Shown: positions 47,310 through 56,287, counted from the first letter of the stretch. The stretch is 64,000 nt of DNA from Actinopolyspora lacussalsi subsp. righensis (GCF_900116555.1 NZ_FPAT01000005.1:124001-188000), one strand, 5' to 3'. Numbers and translations are program-made. The notes: generated from the sequence alone by a model not told the origin.

Positions 47310-48431
47310 TCAGAAGACGGGATCGGCCGGCAACCTGCGGGAGTCGTTGGCGACCGGGGTGGCGTAGGTGTAGTCGAACAGCGTTGCCGGGTCCGGGTGC
47401 GGGCTGTCGTCGGCGAAGGCGACGGCCGCGTCGACATCGGCCTGCACCGCACGCTCGATCTCGGCGGCACCGTCCTCGTCGAGCACATTCGCCGAGACGA
47501 GCTGCTCGCGGAACGCGGCGACCGGATCGGCCTCACGCGCCGCCTCGGCGTCCTCTGAGTTGCGGTACTTCGCGGGGTCGACCACCGAGTGGCCCTTCAT
47601 CCGGTGGCTGACCGCCTCCAGCATCGCGGGTTCCCCGGTCTTTCTGGCGTGCTCGACCAGTCGTCCCGCGGCTTCCCGCACGGCCACCACGTCGTTGCCG
47701 TCGACCCGCTCACCGTGCATCCGGTAGGCCACCGCCCGTTTGTACAGCTCGGACTCCGCGGAGGACATCTCCACCGTGGTACCCATGCCGAGATAGTTGT
47801 TGATCACTACGAACACCACGGGCAGGTTCCACAGCGCGGCGATGTTCATCGACTCGTGGAAGGCGCCGATGTTGGTCGTGCCATCACCCATCTGGCACAT
47901 CACGACCTCGTCACCGCCCCGGTAGTCGATGGCGAGCGCGGCACCGGTGGCCAGCGGAACCTGGCCGCCGACGATGCCGTAACCGCCGAGCAGCCCGACC
48001 TCGGTGTCGAACATGTGCATGGAACCACCCAGTCCCTTGGAGGTTCCGGTGGTGCGCCCGTAGAGCTCTGCCATCACCTTGCCGGGCTCGATCCCCTTGG
48101 CGATGGCGTAGCCGTGCTCCCGGTAGTTGGTGAACAGGTAGTCGGAGCGGCGCAACGCGCTCATGAGCCCGACCACCGTGGCCTCCTCGCCCAGGTTGAG
48201 ATGGCAGTAGCCACCGACTTTGGCCTGGGTGTAGCCCTGTGCCGCGCGTTCCTCGAAGCGCCGGATGAGGCTCATCTGCCGGAAGTAGTCGCGCAGGGTT
48301 TCGGGGGACTCGGCCTGCGGCGCGGTCTTCCCCTGGCTCTGCTGGCCCCTGCTGCCGCCCGAACGGGTGCCGCCGCGGCGGCCCTTCGATCCGGAGCCTG
48401 CCGGCTTGCTGCGGGTAGCGGTCTCCGCCAT
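47310..48431 (-). CDS. pdhA: 2-Oxoacid dehydrogenase E1 alpha subunit
   Basis: 373-residue E1-alpha with the ThDP motif GDGTTNIGAFHESMNIAALWNLPVVFVVINN (GDG to NN). The conserved HCHLNLGEEA-type block reads GYCHLNLGEEATVVG, the FTNYREHGYAIAKG segment follows, and the phosphorylation-loop equivalent is SHRMKGHSVVDPAKYR. A basic, disordered Gly/Arg/Ser-rich extension (residues 3-40) precedes the fold. The closest types are PdhA of acetyl-transferring pyruvate dehydrogenase and AcoA of acetoin dehydrogenase. Confidence 0.92.
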   Translation of the reverse strand: MAETATRSKPAGSGSKGRRGGTRSGGSRGQQSQGKTAPQAESPETLRDYFRQMSLIRRFEERAAQGYTQAKVGGYCHLNLGEEATVVGLMSALRRSDYLFTNYREHGYAIAKGIEPGKVMAELYGRTTGTSKGLGGSMHMFDTEVGLLGGYGIVGGQVPLATGAALAIDYRGGDEVVMCQMGDGTTNIGAFHESMNIAALWNLPVVFVVINNYLGMGTTVEMSSAESELYKRAVAYRMHGERVDGNDVVAVREAAGRLVEHARKTGEPAMLEAVSHRMKGHSVVDPAKYRNSEDAEAAREADPVAAFREQLVSANVLDEDGAAEIERAVQADVDAAVAFADDSPHPDPATLFDYTYATPVANDSRRLPADPVF

Positions 48432-48528
48432 GAGAGATCCCCTTTTTCGAGTGGGTGGTTGCGGCGTCGCTTCGCCCGGACAACGCGGTTGGTGGCGATG
48501 ACGGTCGGACGCCGATGTCCTGATCGAA

Positions 48529-48558
48529 GGTCCCGTCCCGGCCGTCCGGGACGGGACC
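48529..48558 (-). terminator. Hairpin between lpd and E1-alpha
   Basis: A 13-bp perfect stem (GGTCCCGTCCCGG with CCGGGACGGGACC) with a four-base loop lies between the lpd stop (48579) and the E1-alpha start (48431). It could terminate or attenuate read-through from lpd, or protect the 3' end of a processed transcript. It would let Lpd, shared by several complexes, be made in different amounts. Confidence 0.6.
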
Positions 48559-48578
48559 GTTTTCGAGAACGCCGCGGT

Positions 48579-50039
48579 TCAGCGCCGCCGCGGCGGCGCG
48601 GTGTGCAGTGGCAACCCCAGTGCCGACATGGCGGACTCCATTCCGATCTCGCCCAGCGTCGGGTGAGCGTGGATCGTGTCGGCGAGCTCATCGAGGGTGG
48701 CTTCGAGACTGATGGCCAGCGTTCCCTCGGTGATCAGATCACTCGCTGAGGGGCCTATGACGTGCACACCGAGGATCTCGCCGTGCTTGCCGCCCGCCAC
48801 GATCTTCATGAACCCTTCCTCGTCCCCGGTGGTCTTGGACCTGCCCAGGGCCGCGAACGGGAAACGACTCGTTACCACGTCGTGGCCGCGCTCCTTGGCG
48901 TCGGCTTCGGTGAGACCGACGCTGGCGATCTCCGGATGAGTGAACGTGGCGGCCGGAACGACGCCGTAGTCGATGTGGGCCTCGTGCCCCGCGATGGTGT
49001 CGACGGCGACCACGCCCTGGTGGGAGGCGACGTGCGCCAGCAGTGCCTTGCCGGTGACGTCCCCGATCGCGTAGACGTGCTCGACGTTGGTGCGCAGTTT
49101 GTCGTCGACCGCCACGAATCCGCGTTCGTCGGTGGCGACGCCGGTGGCGTCGAGGCCCAGTGCGGCGGTGTTGGGTTTGCGCCCCACTCCCATGAGGACC
49201 ACGTCGACGTCGAGCTGTTGCGCGTCGGAACCGTCCACGTGCACCCGCAGCTGCCCGTCGGCCTGTTCGATGGAAGAGACCGTGGATTCGGTGAGAACTC
49301 GTACACCGCTCTTCTTCATGGAACGGCCGAGCGCCTTGCCGATCTCGGCGTCCTCGATCGGAACCAGGCTGGGGGCCATCTCCACCACGGTGACCTCGCT
49401 GCCGAAGGTGGCGAACATGCTCGCCCACTCGGCGCCCACGGCACTGCCACCGACCACGGCGATGCGCTCGGGGACCTCCTGGAGCCCGAAGGCCCCGTCG
49501 GAGGTGATCACCCCTGGAAGGTCGGCTCCCGGAACGGGCAACCGCGCGGGCACCGAGCCGGTCGCGATGAGTACGTCGCGACCGGTTACGCGTTCCACGG
49601 CCTGACCACCCGCGGGTTCGGCCGCGTAACGCGGGCCTCCTTCGCCGAGCGGAGACTCCCCGTTGGGATGGACATCCACGGTGTTGGAGCCGGTGAAGCG
49701 CGCGTGTCCGTCGATGACGGTCACGCCGTTGGCCTTGAGCAGCCCGGCAACCCCGTCGGTGAGGTTCTTGACGACACCGTCCTTACGACGTGCCACCGCC
49801 GAGAAGTCCAGCGCCACGTTCTCGGCGTGCACTCCGAAATCGGCGGAATGCAGCACCGTCTCGTAGACCTCGGCGGAGCGCAGCATCGCCTTCGTCGGGA
49901 TGCAGCCCCAGTTCAGGCACACACCGCCCGCCTTCTCCTTCTCCACGAGGCCGACCGACAGACCGCGCTGCGCCGCACGGATCGCCGCGACGTAGCCACC
50001 GGGGCCGCCGCCCACCACCAGGAGGTCGAATTCCTGCAC
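48579..50039 (-). CDS. lpd: Dihydrolipoyl dehydrogenase (E3)
   Basis: 486-residue FAD/NAD disulfide oxidoreductase that reoxidises lipoamide in 2-oxoacid dehydrogenase complexes. The FAD motif is LLVVGGGPGGYVAAIRAAQ (residues ~6-24), the redox disulfide GGVCLNWGCIPTK, the NAD motif IAVVGGSAVGAEWASMFATFGSEVTVVE, and the C-terminal HAHPTLGE holds the catalytic His-Glu pair. The start at GTG 50039 follows AAAGGAG; the frame extends to 50135 without similarity. First gene of the complex operon. Confidence 0.95.
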   Translation of the reverse strand: MQEFDLLVVGGGPGGYVAAIRAAQRGLSVGLVEKEKAGGVCLNWGCIPTKAMLRSAEVYETVLHSADFGVHAENVALDFSAVARRKDGVVKNLTDGVAGLLKANGVTVIDGHARFTGSNTVDVHPNGESPLGEGGPRYAAEPAGGQAVERVTGRDVLIATGSVPARLPVPGADLPGVITSDGAFGLQEVPERIAVVGGSAVGAEWASMFATFGSEVTVVEMAPSLVPIEDAEIGKALGRSMKKSGVRVLTESTVSSIEQADGQLRVHVDGSDAQQLDVDVVLMGVGRKPNTAALGLDATGVATDERGFVAVDDKLRTNVEHVYAIGDVTGKALLAHVASHQGVVAVDTIAGHEAHIDYGVVPAATFTHPEIASVGLTEADAKERGHDVVTSRFPFAALGRSKTTGDEEGFMKIVAGGKHGEILGVHVIGPSASDLITEGTLAISLEATLDELADTIHAHPTLGEIGMESAMSALGLPLHTAPPRRR

Positions 50040-50343
50040 TTCGCTGTGCTCCTTTGCTCGTGCACCCACCGAGAAGCCTCGAACTGTCGTATTTCGAGTG
50101 TCGTGACCGGGACCACGGCGGCGCCATACCGCCACGCCCAGAGTTGACCCTCAGTCACTGTGCATCTCGCACATCAGCCCCACTATTCAGTGACATTCGG
50201 AACACAATTGAACACGTACAGTGAAAATCTGGCCGTTATGCGAGCGAGATCACGAACAGAAAACGAACGATGCCGAACGAGACGTAAAAAACGCGGCAAT
50301 TTGTTCGCGACATCGGTTGACGACGACCGGATCGACTGTTCCG
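50040..50343. promoter_or_regulatory. Promoter region of the lpd-pdh operon
   Basis: A 304-bp, locally AT-richer gap between lpd and the pucR-type gene, both on the minus strand. It holds two direct GAACAC repeats exactly 10 bp apart (50200-50205 and 50210-50215) and, next to them, the short palindrome CACT-ATTC-AGTG (50181-50192). One helical-turn spacing suggests a regulator site. No reading frame is supported here. Confidence 0.4.
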
Positions 50344-51588
50344 TCAGCGGTCGTTGCCACGCATCCGCAGCGCGGACAGCGCCAGTGAGAGGGCCACATA
50401 CGAGTCACGACCGTGCAGCGGTCTGCCGATGAGCGTCGTGATTCGATGCAACCGGTTCAACACCGTGTTGCGGTGACAGTGCAGCCGAACGGCGGCATTG
50501 GCCGTGGAGCAGTTCTCCTCCAGCCAGGCGGCCAGAGTCTCCAGCAGCATGTCCCGTTCCTTGGGCTGCAACGCGAGAATCTCCCCGAACTGGTCGTCGA
50601 GCAGCCGCCGTGCGAGATCGGGTGACTGGACGAGCAGGGCTTCCGGATAGCGTTGCTGCAGCGAGACGAGTTCGACGGCCCCGCGCTGTGACGTTCCCAG
50701 CGCCGTGAGGGCGAGCTCGTGCGCCATGCCCGTTTCCGCGAGGCCACTGACCAGCGGAGAAGCCGCGGCCCGTCCCCTGACGAGTTGTCGCAGGGCCGTC
50801 AGCGCACTCGACTCGTCGTGCTGCTCCAGCGCGATCAGCCCCACCAGAGTGTCCGCCCGGACCTGCCAGACGGAACGGATGTGCAACGCGGCGAGCGCGG
50901 CCTGCTGACCACGGAGCGCGAAACTTCCGTCGGAGATCATCTCGGCCACCACCACGACGTAGGGGCCGGAGGTCGGCAGGTCGAGTTCCTTGGCGGTTCG
51001 CTGCGCGAAGGCGGTGTCGCGTGCCCGCCCGCTGAGCAGGTCCTCCACCAGGGCGTGCCTTCGCTGATCGTCGTTGCGCAGCTGCTCCAGTTCGGTGTTG
51101 CGATAGGAGGTGGACAGCGCCGACGACAACGCGTCGATCACGGTCCACATCGTGGTCGCCGCGCCGAGAACGGCGTCCGGATCGACCTTGTCGGTGTGGG
51201 CCTGTTCGACCAGTGCTTCCCAGAGGATCCGACCGCCGATCCGGAAGGTCCGCAGCATCACCTCGAGCGGGACCCCCTGTTCGGCGCGTCGCCTGCCGAT
51301 GGCCGAGGCCACCGAGTCGTCCTCGCTGCGGGGTACACGCCCGCTCAGCACGTGCAGCGCTCGGGCCAGGTAGTTGGCGCACCCCTCCCACAGGTCCTCA
51401 CGGGGAACCGGACGGTAATCGGTCCATTCCGGGTTGTCCGTGAATATCGCGTCCATGAGCCGTTGCGCGAGCCCGGGCACGTCGTCGAGACGTTTCTCGG
51501 CCAGCGAACGCGTAATCTGCTCGGCGCGCCCTTCGGGGAGGTTGTGGATCAGTTCCCCGTGGACGCCACCTGTGAAGGGATCAGCCAC
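50344..51588 (-). CDS. PucR/CdaR-family regulator
   Basis: 414-residue regulator with an N-terminal helical domain (RsbRD-N/PucR-like, about 20-160, RAEQITRSLAEKRLDDVPGLAQRLMDAIF), a GGDEF-like middle domain and the C-terminal PucR helix-turn-helix (LEENCSTANAAVRLHCHRNTVLNRLHRITTLIG). Two adjacent GTGs after GGAAG are possible starts; 51588 is chosen. It lies upstream of lpd on the same strand and is divergent from a GntR gene. PucR-type proteins are usually activators of catabolic genes; the target here is unknown. Confidence 0.88.
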   Translation of the reverse strand: MADPFTGGVHGELIHNLPEGRAEQITRSLAEKRLDDVPGLAQRLMDAIFTDNPEWTDYRPVPREDLWEGCANYLARALHVLSGRVPRSEDDSVASAIGRRRAEQGVPLEVMLRTFRIGGRILWEALVEQAHTDKVDPDAVLGAATTMWTVIDALSSALSTSYRNTELEQLRNDDQRRHALVEDLLSGRARDTAFAQRTAKELDLPTSGPYVVVVAEMISDGSFALRGQQAALAALHIRSVWQVRADTLVGLIALEQHDESSALTALRQLVRGRAAASPLVSGLAETGMAHELALTALGTSQRGAVELVSLQQRYPEALLVQSPDLARRLLDDQFGEILALQPKERDMLLETLAAWLEENCSTANAAVRLHCHRNTVLNRLHRITTLIGRPLHGRDSYVALSLALSALRMRGNDR

Positions 51589-51650
51589 CACGCTTCCAGA
51601 CGATACGCCGTGGTGGCGGCCACGAGCTGTCCCCACAAGGGAAGCGAAAG

Positions 51651-51667
51651 GATTTCGGCCGGAAATC
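51651..51667. promoter_or_regulatory. Palindrome between pucR-type and gntR genes
   Basis: GATTTC-GGCCG-GAAATC, with perfect 6-bp arms, lies in the 277-bp divergent space (51589-51865). It is a candidate operator for either regulator. Confidence 0.35.
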
Positions 51668-51865
51668 GGCAGCGCACAGTTTCGTTGCCCGCTGGAGCGG
51701 CACCTGGCAGCCCGAACACCGGCGGCACGGTGCGGTTCACGACCGTCACACGATGCGCGCAACGCCACATTCGTCGACAATTCGGTCCGCCCCCTGTTCG
51801 GGCCGAGTCCCGGTGGCACGGGCGATCGCACTCGATGCCACACCCGCGCGACGATCGGGAGTTCG

Positions 51866-52558
51866 ATGGCCGCATCCGGATCACCATCCCGCGGACGCAG
51901 ACCCCAACTGCCTGAGGAGGTCGCGGTACACATCCGTGAGCAGATCATCACCGGTCAGGTGCAGGAGGGGGAATACCTGCGGCTGGACCAGCTCGCCGAG
52001 GACCTGGGGATAAGCGTGACCCCGGTCCGGGAGGCGTTGATAGCCCTCTCCGCGGAAGGATTCGTGGAACTGGAACCGCGCCAGGGGTTCGCGGTGGCAC
52101 CACCGAGCAGGCAGGATCTCGACGACATCTTCGAGTTGCGCGCTCTGCTCGCGGGGGGACTCGCCGGACGCTGTGCCGGCCGGATCACCGGTGAACGAGC
52201 GCGGGAGCTGCGAGCACTGCAGCACGAGCTGTCCCGAGTCCACGAGCTCGGTGACGGCACCACGGCCACCGAGTTGCTCAACCGGTTCCACCGCGAGCTC
52301 GGCGAGGCTTCCGGGGCACGCAAGCTCGCGTGGTTCTTCGAACTCGCGAGTCGCTACGCTCCGCGGGAACAGTCCCTGGCGGCCGCCGGATGGCCACAGG
52401 CGTGTGTCCGGGACCACGGTGCGGTGTTGCGGGCGCTGGAGGACGGGGACCCGACCGCCGCCGAGGAAACGATGCGGGAGCACCTGCGCACACTCGGACG
52501 CCTGCTGATAGAACACCTCGACTCCCGGAACGCCTGGCCGGAACGGCGGGATGACTGA
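51866..52558 (+). CDS. GntR/FCD-family regulator
   Basis: 230-residue GntR regulator: winged helix (LDQLAEDLGISVTPVREALIALSAEGFVELEPRQGFAV, about 40-77) and FCD domain with the histidine pattern FHRELGEASG and CVRDHGAVLRALEDGD and the final EHLRTLG, consistent with a metal-carboxylate ligand site. The start at ATG 51866 begins a short Ser/Arg-rich leader; a longer frame to 51434 is shadow. Divergent from the PucR-type gene. Target genes are not evident. Confidence 0.88.
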   Translation: MAASGSPSRGRRPQLPEEVAVHIREQIITGQVQEGEYLRLDQLAEDLGISVTPVREALIALSAEGFVELEPRQGFAVAPPSRQDLDDIFELRALLAGGLAGRCAGRITGERARELRALQHELSRVHELGDGTTATELLNRFHRELGEASGARKLAWFFELASRYAPREQSLAAAGWPQACVRDHGAVLRALEDGDPTAAEETMREHLRTLGRLLIEHLDSRNAWPERRDD

Positions 52559-52926
52559 GCGTTCGTGACCGCACCGGCAACGGATCGCCGTCGAGCCCGG
52601 AGTTTCACGGGTAACGGGGTGTGCGCCCCGCACGGGGTCGCGATCACGCCGGAGCGGCGCCGCGCACCGACTCGTTCTCGTCACGGCGAGGAGCAAGGGG
52701 AACAAGCCACGGAGCGTAGGTCAATTCACCCGCACTTCACCACCGTCAGAGTGACAATGCAGGCATGATGGTGGCGAATACCCGCCAGTGCACGGTTTCC
52801 ACGAACACAGGGGTGATATCACGCACCCCGGTGAATTCCACGATCGTGTGAGTAGGGGAAACTTAACAAACGTCCGTGCGCGAGTCCGCTCGCGCGGAAA
52901 CCGACCGTCGAAGGTGTAGCAGGCCG
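52559..52926. other. Intergenic region, 368 bp
   Basis: No supported gene. The right half is AT-richer and contains a perfect 10-bp palindrome GTGATATCAC at 52813-52822, about 105 bp upstream of the DsbA-like gene, which may be an operator. The ribosome site of that gene is weak (AGGCCG). Confidence 0.5.
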
Positions 52927-53664
52927 ATGCCCAAGACAACCAATCCGATGGCGAAGCGCAGCGGGGCTTCGACCAATATCATCCTGACCGCGATCGTGCT
53001 GGTCGTCGCGGTGGCAGTCATCGGTGGAGTGATGATCTTCGGAGGAGGCAATCAGACCGACGAGGCATCCTCGAACAAGGTCGCCGCCTCCGTGCTGCAC
53101 CCCCAGGGCAGCCACCAGGTCGTCGAAGCGGGACAGGGCGCTCCCACGCTGGTCGAGTTCGTGGACTACCAGTGCCCCGCCTGCCACAACTTCTACCAGA
53201 ACGTCACCAGTGAGCTGGAGAAGGAGTACGAGGGCAAGATCAATTTCGTGGTTCGGAACAACCCGCTGGACATGCACCCACTGGCGGTGCCGGCCGCGAA
53301 GGCGGCTGAAGCGGCCGCCATGCAGGACGAGTTCCAGCCGATGTATCACAAGTTGTTCGACAACTACTCCTCCTGGGCAACTCCCGCGAACAGCAGCAGC
53401 GGTGTCAGCAACGACGAGCAGCGCGCACAGCGGCAGTTCACGAAGTTCGCCGAGCAGATCGGTCTGAACACCGAGCAGTTCCGCGAGGACATGAACTCCG
53501 ACAAGGTCCAGCAGCGTGTCGACCAGGGCCTCTCCGACGGCCAGAAAGCCGGGGTGACCAGCACTCCGACATTCTTCCTCGACGGCGAGAAGGTCCAGTT
53601 CTCCCAGGGAGGCGCACCGCTGCAGCAACTGCGTGACAAGATCGACGGAGCGCTGGCCAAGTGA
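52927..53664 (+). CDS. Membrane-anchored DsbA-like thiol-disulfide oxidoreductase
   Basis: 245-residue extracytoplasmic oxidoreductase. One membrane anchor (about residues 17-38, IILTAIVLVVAVAVIGGVMIF) is followed by a DsbA-fold thioredoxin domain with the active site YQCPACHNFY (about residue 78) and the cis-proline loop TSTPTFFLDG. It introduces or rearranges disulfides in secreted proteins. GTGA overlap with the VKOR-type gene that follows pairs it with its likely re-oxidising partner. Confidence 0.92.
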   Translation: MPKTTNPMAKRSGASTNIILTAIVLVVAVAVIGGVMIFGGGNQTDEASSNKVAASVLHPQGSHQVVEAGQGAPTLVEFVDYQCPACHNFYQNVTSELEKEYEGKINFVVRNNPLDMHPLAVPAAKAAEAAAMQDEFQPMYHKLFDNYSSWATPANSSSGVSNDEQRAQRQFTKFAEQIGLNTEQFREDMNSDKVQQRVDQGLSDGQKAGVTSTPTFFLDGEKVQFSQGGAPLQQLRDKIDGALAK

Positions 53665-54308
53665 CCGCGACCGCCGAACCGAACACACGTGGCGACTCCC
53701 CCGCCCCTCCCCACTCCGACCGGGCACCGTTCGGTAGCGGCCTGGGCTGGCTCTACCTGATCGCAGGCGGCATCGGGTTCCTCGCCGCCTTCGCGCTCAG
53801 CGTCGAGGAGTATCTCAGTCTGATCAATCCGAACTACGTGACCAGCTGCAGTATCAATCCGGTTGTTTCCTGCGGCTCGGTCATGGAAAGCGATCAGGCC
53901 AAGGCGTTCGGCTTCCCCAATCCGCTGATCGGGGTAGCCGCGTTCGCGATCGTGACCACAACCGGTGTCGCCATGCTGTCCGGCTTCCGCCCACCGCGCT
54001 GGTACCGGATCGGAATGCAGCTCGGCACGATCTTCGGCGTGGTCTTCGTACACTGGCTGATCTGGCAGAGTCTGTACGAGATCCAGGCGCTGTGCCCGTA
54101 CTGCATGGTCGTCTGGGTGGTGACCATAGCCCTCTTCTGGTACACCACGCTGCACAACCTGGGAAGCGGCCACATCCCCGCGGGACCGGTGAAACCAGTG
54201 GTCACAGCGGTCAGCAAGGTGCACAGCGTAGTACTGGTGCTGTGGTACCTGGTGATCGTCGGAATGATCATGCAAGCTTTCTGGAGCTACTGGAGCACGC
54301 TGGTGTAG
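53661..54308 (+). CDS. Vitamin K epoxide reductase (VKOR)-family protein
   Basis: 215-residue membrane protein with about five hydrophobic segments and both VKOR cysteine pairs: CSINPVVSC in the first extracytoplasmic loop and the quinone-side CPYC in LYEIQALCPYCMVVW. In actinobacteria such proteins replace DsbB, passing electrons from DsbA to menaquinone. The start is GTG 53661, overlapping the dsbA-like stop. A 15-bp terminator stem lies 54 bp downstream. Confidence 0.93.
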   Translation: MTATAEPNTRGDSPAPPHSDRAPFGSGLGWLYLIAGGIGFLAAFALSVEEYLSLINPNYVTSCSINPVVSCGSVMESDQAKAFGFPNPLIGVAAFAIVTTTGVAMLSGFRPPRWYRIGMQLGTIFGVVFVHWLIWQSLYEIQALCPYCMVVWVVTIALFWYTTLHNLGSGHIPAGPVKPVVTAVSKVHSVVLVLWYLVIVGMIMQAFWSYWSTLV

Positions 54309-54361
54309 CCGGAGCACAACCGCTCCGAAGGCATGCCCCAGGATCGCCCGAGGACTCGGAT

Positions 54362-54419
54362 GACGAGGGAACCGTCACGTGGGTGATCACCCGATCGACC
54401 CGCCGACGGTTCCCTCGTC
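54362..54419 (+). terminator. Terminator/cruciform after the disulfide-forming pair
   Basis: GACGAGGGAACCGTC pairs over 15 bp with GACGGTTCCCTCGTC. The 28-base loop itself holds GGGTGATCACCC, a further hairpin. Confidence 0.8.
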
Positions 54420-54548
54420 CGTTCTCGGAACGGACCTAGCCCGCCCGCTGGCCGGTGGCCCTCCAGTCGCCCCGTGGCTCTCCCCCGGATCCATGGCAGC
54501 CACACACTTCGCGGCCGAACGCACTCGTCCCCGACAAGTGGGACATCC

Positions 54549-54574
54549 GTTTGTCCCGTTCCGTTACCGGGTAT
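54549..54574 (+). promoter_or_regulatory. SigB/SigF-type promoter of the anti-sigma/sigma operon
   Basis: GTTT at 54549 and GGGTAT at 54569 with 16 bp between them match the GTTT-N14-17-GGGTAT consensus of SigB/SigF regulons. It lies about 165 bp upstream of the anti-sigma gene and points toward it, implying that the sigma factor transcribes its own operon. The rest of the 430-bp gap (54309-54738) has only the terminator described. Confidence 0.65.
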
Positions 54575-54738
54575 GAGGCGGCTATGAGTGTTCAGGTCCG
54601 TTCGACATCACCGCGCACCGGGAGTGCGCGGCAACCGGCTGTCCCACCGGGGCGAGCCACCCCCCGAAGCGACGGACGGTTCCGCCCCTTTGATTCGATG
54701 TGCGGTGGTCTCGCATGAGGTTGGAACGAGGAGTCCGC

Positions 54739-55215
54739 GTGTCAGCATCCCATCCGGACCGGAATCGGGCATCACCGGAAGAAGCCGCGCAGCACGTCGA
54801 AACCGCGGAGGCGGGTGACGAATCCCGTGTGGTCGAAGTCCGGGTAGCCGCCACCGCTGCGCAGTTGCCCGTCATGCGCGCCGTGGCGGGTGATCTCGCC
54901 ATGCGTGCCGATTTCGACGTCGACACCATCGCGGATCTGCGGCTGGCCGTGGACGAGGCATGCTCCTCGCTGGTTCGCATCGCCGCAGAGCGGAGTCAGC
55001 TGTTGGGCAGGTTCCGAACCGAGGACGACAGGCTGGAGTTCACCGCGGAGGTGACCAGCACCGATCCATCCGGACCTCGTAAGAACACCTTCAGTTGGCG
55101 CGTACTCGGCGCGCTTACCGACACCGTGGCATCCTCGGTTCAGGAATCCGACAGCCGCGACGACGGACACGTCGTGCGGATCGAGCTGAGTAAGGGACGG
55201 ATGGTCCACGAGTGA
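54739..55215 (+). CDS. Anti-sigma factor, RsbW/UsfX-like
   Basis: 158-residue GHKL-fold protein expected to bind and inhibit the sigma factor encoded next (GTGA overlap). The N-box region reads ADLRLAVDEACSSLVRIA; the Asn that holds Mg-ATP in B. subtilis RsbW/SpoIIAB (EACTN) is replaced by Ser, and no clear DxGxG box follows. It may therefore bind its sigma factor with weak or no kinase activity, as suggested for some actinobacterial UsfX-type proteins. The start at GTG 54739 follows GAGGAG. No anti-anti-sigma gene is adjacent. Confidence 0.85.
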   Translation: MSASHPDRNRASPEEAAQHVETAEAGDESRVVEVRVAATAAQLPVMRAVAGDLAMRADFDVDTIADLRLAVDEACSSLVRIAAERSQLLGRFRTEDDRLEFTAEVTSTDPSGPRKNTFSWRVLGALTDTVASSVQESDSRDDGHVVRIELSKGRMVHE

Positions 55216-56024
55216 CGCAGGCGGACTCCGAACACGTCTATCGAGGTCAGGACTACGAGGAGCTGGCCCCGCTATTCGTCGAGTTCGCGGACCTGGACAA
55301 CGACGACCGGCGCCGTGCGGAACTGCGGGACAAGCTGGTAACGGCGCATCTGCCCATCGCGCAGCACATCGCGCGGAGATTCAGCAACCGGGGTGAGTCC
55401 CAGGAGGACCTCATCCAGGTCGCCACACTCGGTCTGATCAACGCGGTGGACAGGTTCGACCCACAGCGGGGTGTCGATTTCCTGTCCTACGCGGTGCCGA
55501 CCATCATGGGAGAAGTGCGGCGACACTTCCGCGACACCGGCTGGACGGTACGGGTACCCCGACGACTGCAGGAACGCCACCTGTCCATCTCATCGGCCAT
55601 ATCGACGCTGTCCCAGGAGTTGGGCAGGGCCCCCGCTCCCAGTGAGATCGCGGAACATCTCGGCATCAGTCGGGACGAGGTGCACCAGGGGCTGGAAGCG
55701 GGAAACGCCTATCGAAGCAGTTCGCTCGACGAACTGCTCAGCGACACCGACGAGATACCGCTGGGAGACGCGATCGGCTCCCCGGACGCCGAACTCGACG
55801 AGGTGGAGAACAGGGAAGCGATTCGTCCGTTGCTGCGTGAACTGGGCGAACGGGAACGGCGCATCGTGGTACTGCGCTTCTTCAAGTCCATGACACAGAC
55901 CCAGATCGCCGAACAGATCGGCATCTCGCAGATGCACGTCTCCCGACTGCTGGCCCGTACGCTGAGCTGGCTGCGGGAACGGCTCGAGGTCGAGGTTCCC
56001 CCCGAACCGGTAACCGATACCTGA
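55212..56024 (+). CDS. sigF: RNA polymerase sigma factor, SigB/SigF/SigG family
   Basis: 270-residue group 3 sigma factor. Region 2 (YEELAPLFVEF to GVDFLSYAVPTIMGEVRRHFRDTGW, about 15-110) contains the DLIQVATLGLINAVDRFD core-binding segment. Region 3 includes LSQELGRAPAPSEIAEHLGIS, and region 4 is LGERERRIVVLRFFKSMTQTQIAEQIGISQMHVSRLLARTL. It probably controls general stress or development genes. Translation is coupled to the anti-sigma gene. Confidence 0.92.
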   Translation: MTQADSEHVYRGQDYEELAPLFVEFADLDNDDRRRAELRDKLVTAHLPIAQHIARRFSNRGESQEDLIQVATLGLINAVDRFDPQRGVDFLSYAVPTIMGEVRRHFRDTGWTVRVPRRLQERHLSISSAISTLSQELGRAPAPSEIAEHLGISRDEVHQGLEAGNAYRSSSLDELLSDTDEIPLGDAIGSPDAELDEVENREAIRPLLRELGERERRIVVLRFFKSMTQTQIAEQIGISQMHVSRLLARTLSWLRERLEVEVPPEPVTDT

Positions 56025-56131
56025 ACAGCGGCACCGCCGTGAAACGAGCCGGTGTCCCCGGCATTCGGAATCACCCGGCAACACGAGGAGGCGTTCCGGG
56101 ACCGGAGAGCCGGCTCCCGTCACACGCGAAA

Positions 56132-56185
56132 GCCCCCGGGACGTCCGCACCGGTGGGTTCACCGGGTGGAGACGCCTCCGGGGGC
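56132..56185 (+). terminator. Hairpin after sigma factor gene
   Basis: GCCCCCGG pairs with CCGGGGGC over 8 bp around a 38-base GC-rich interior, about 110 bp after the sigma stop. Confidence 0.45.
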
Positions 56186-56205
56186 GTGAAAACCGCTGTT
56201 GGAGA

Positions 56206-56250
56206 GTTGCCGGGGATCCGGTGTCGGGGGTAACTCGGATCCCCGGCAAC
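56206..56250. terminator. Bidirectional terminator between sigma and M23 genes
   Basis: GTTGCCGGGGATCCG and CGGATCCCCGGCAAC form a perfect 15-bp stem around a 15-base loop, between the converging sigma factor and peptidase genes. Confidence 0.75.
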
Positions 56251-56287
56251 GACCTGGGGGTAGCGGCCCGCGATCAGTGTCCCGGGG

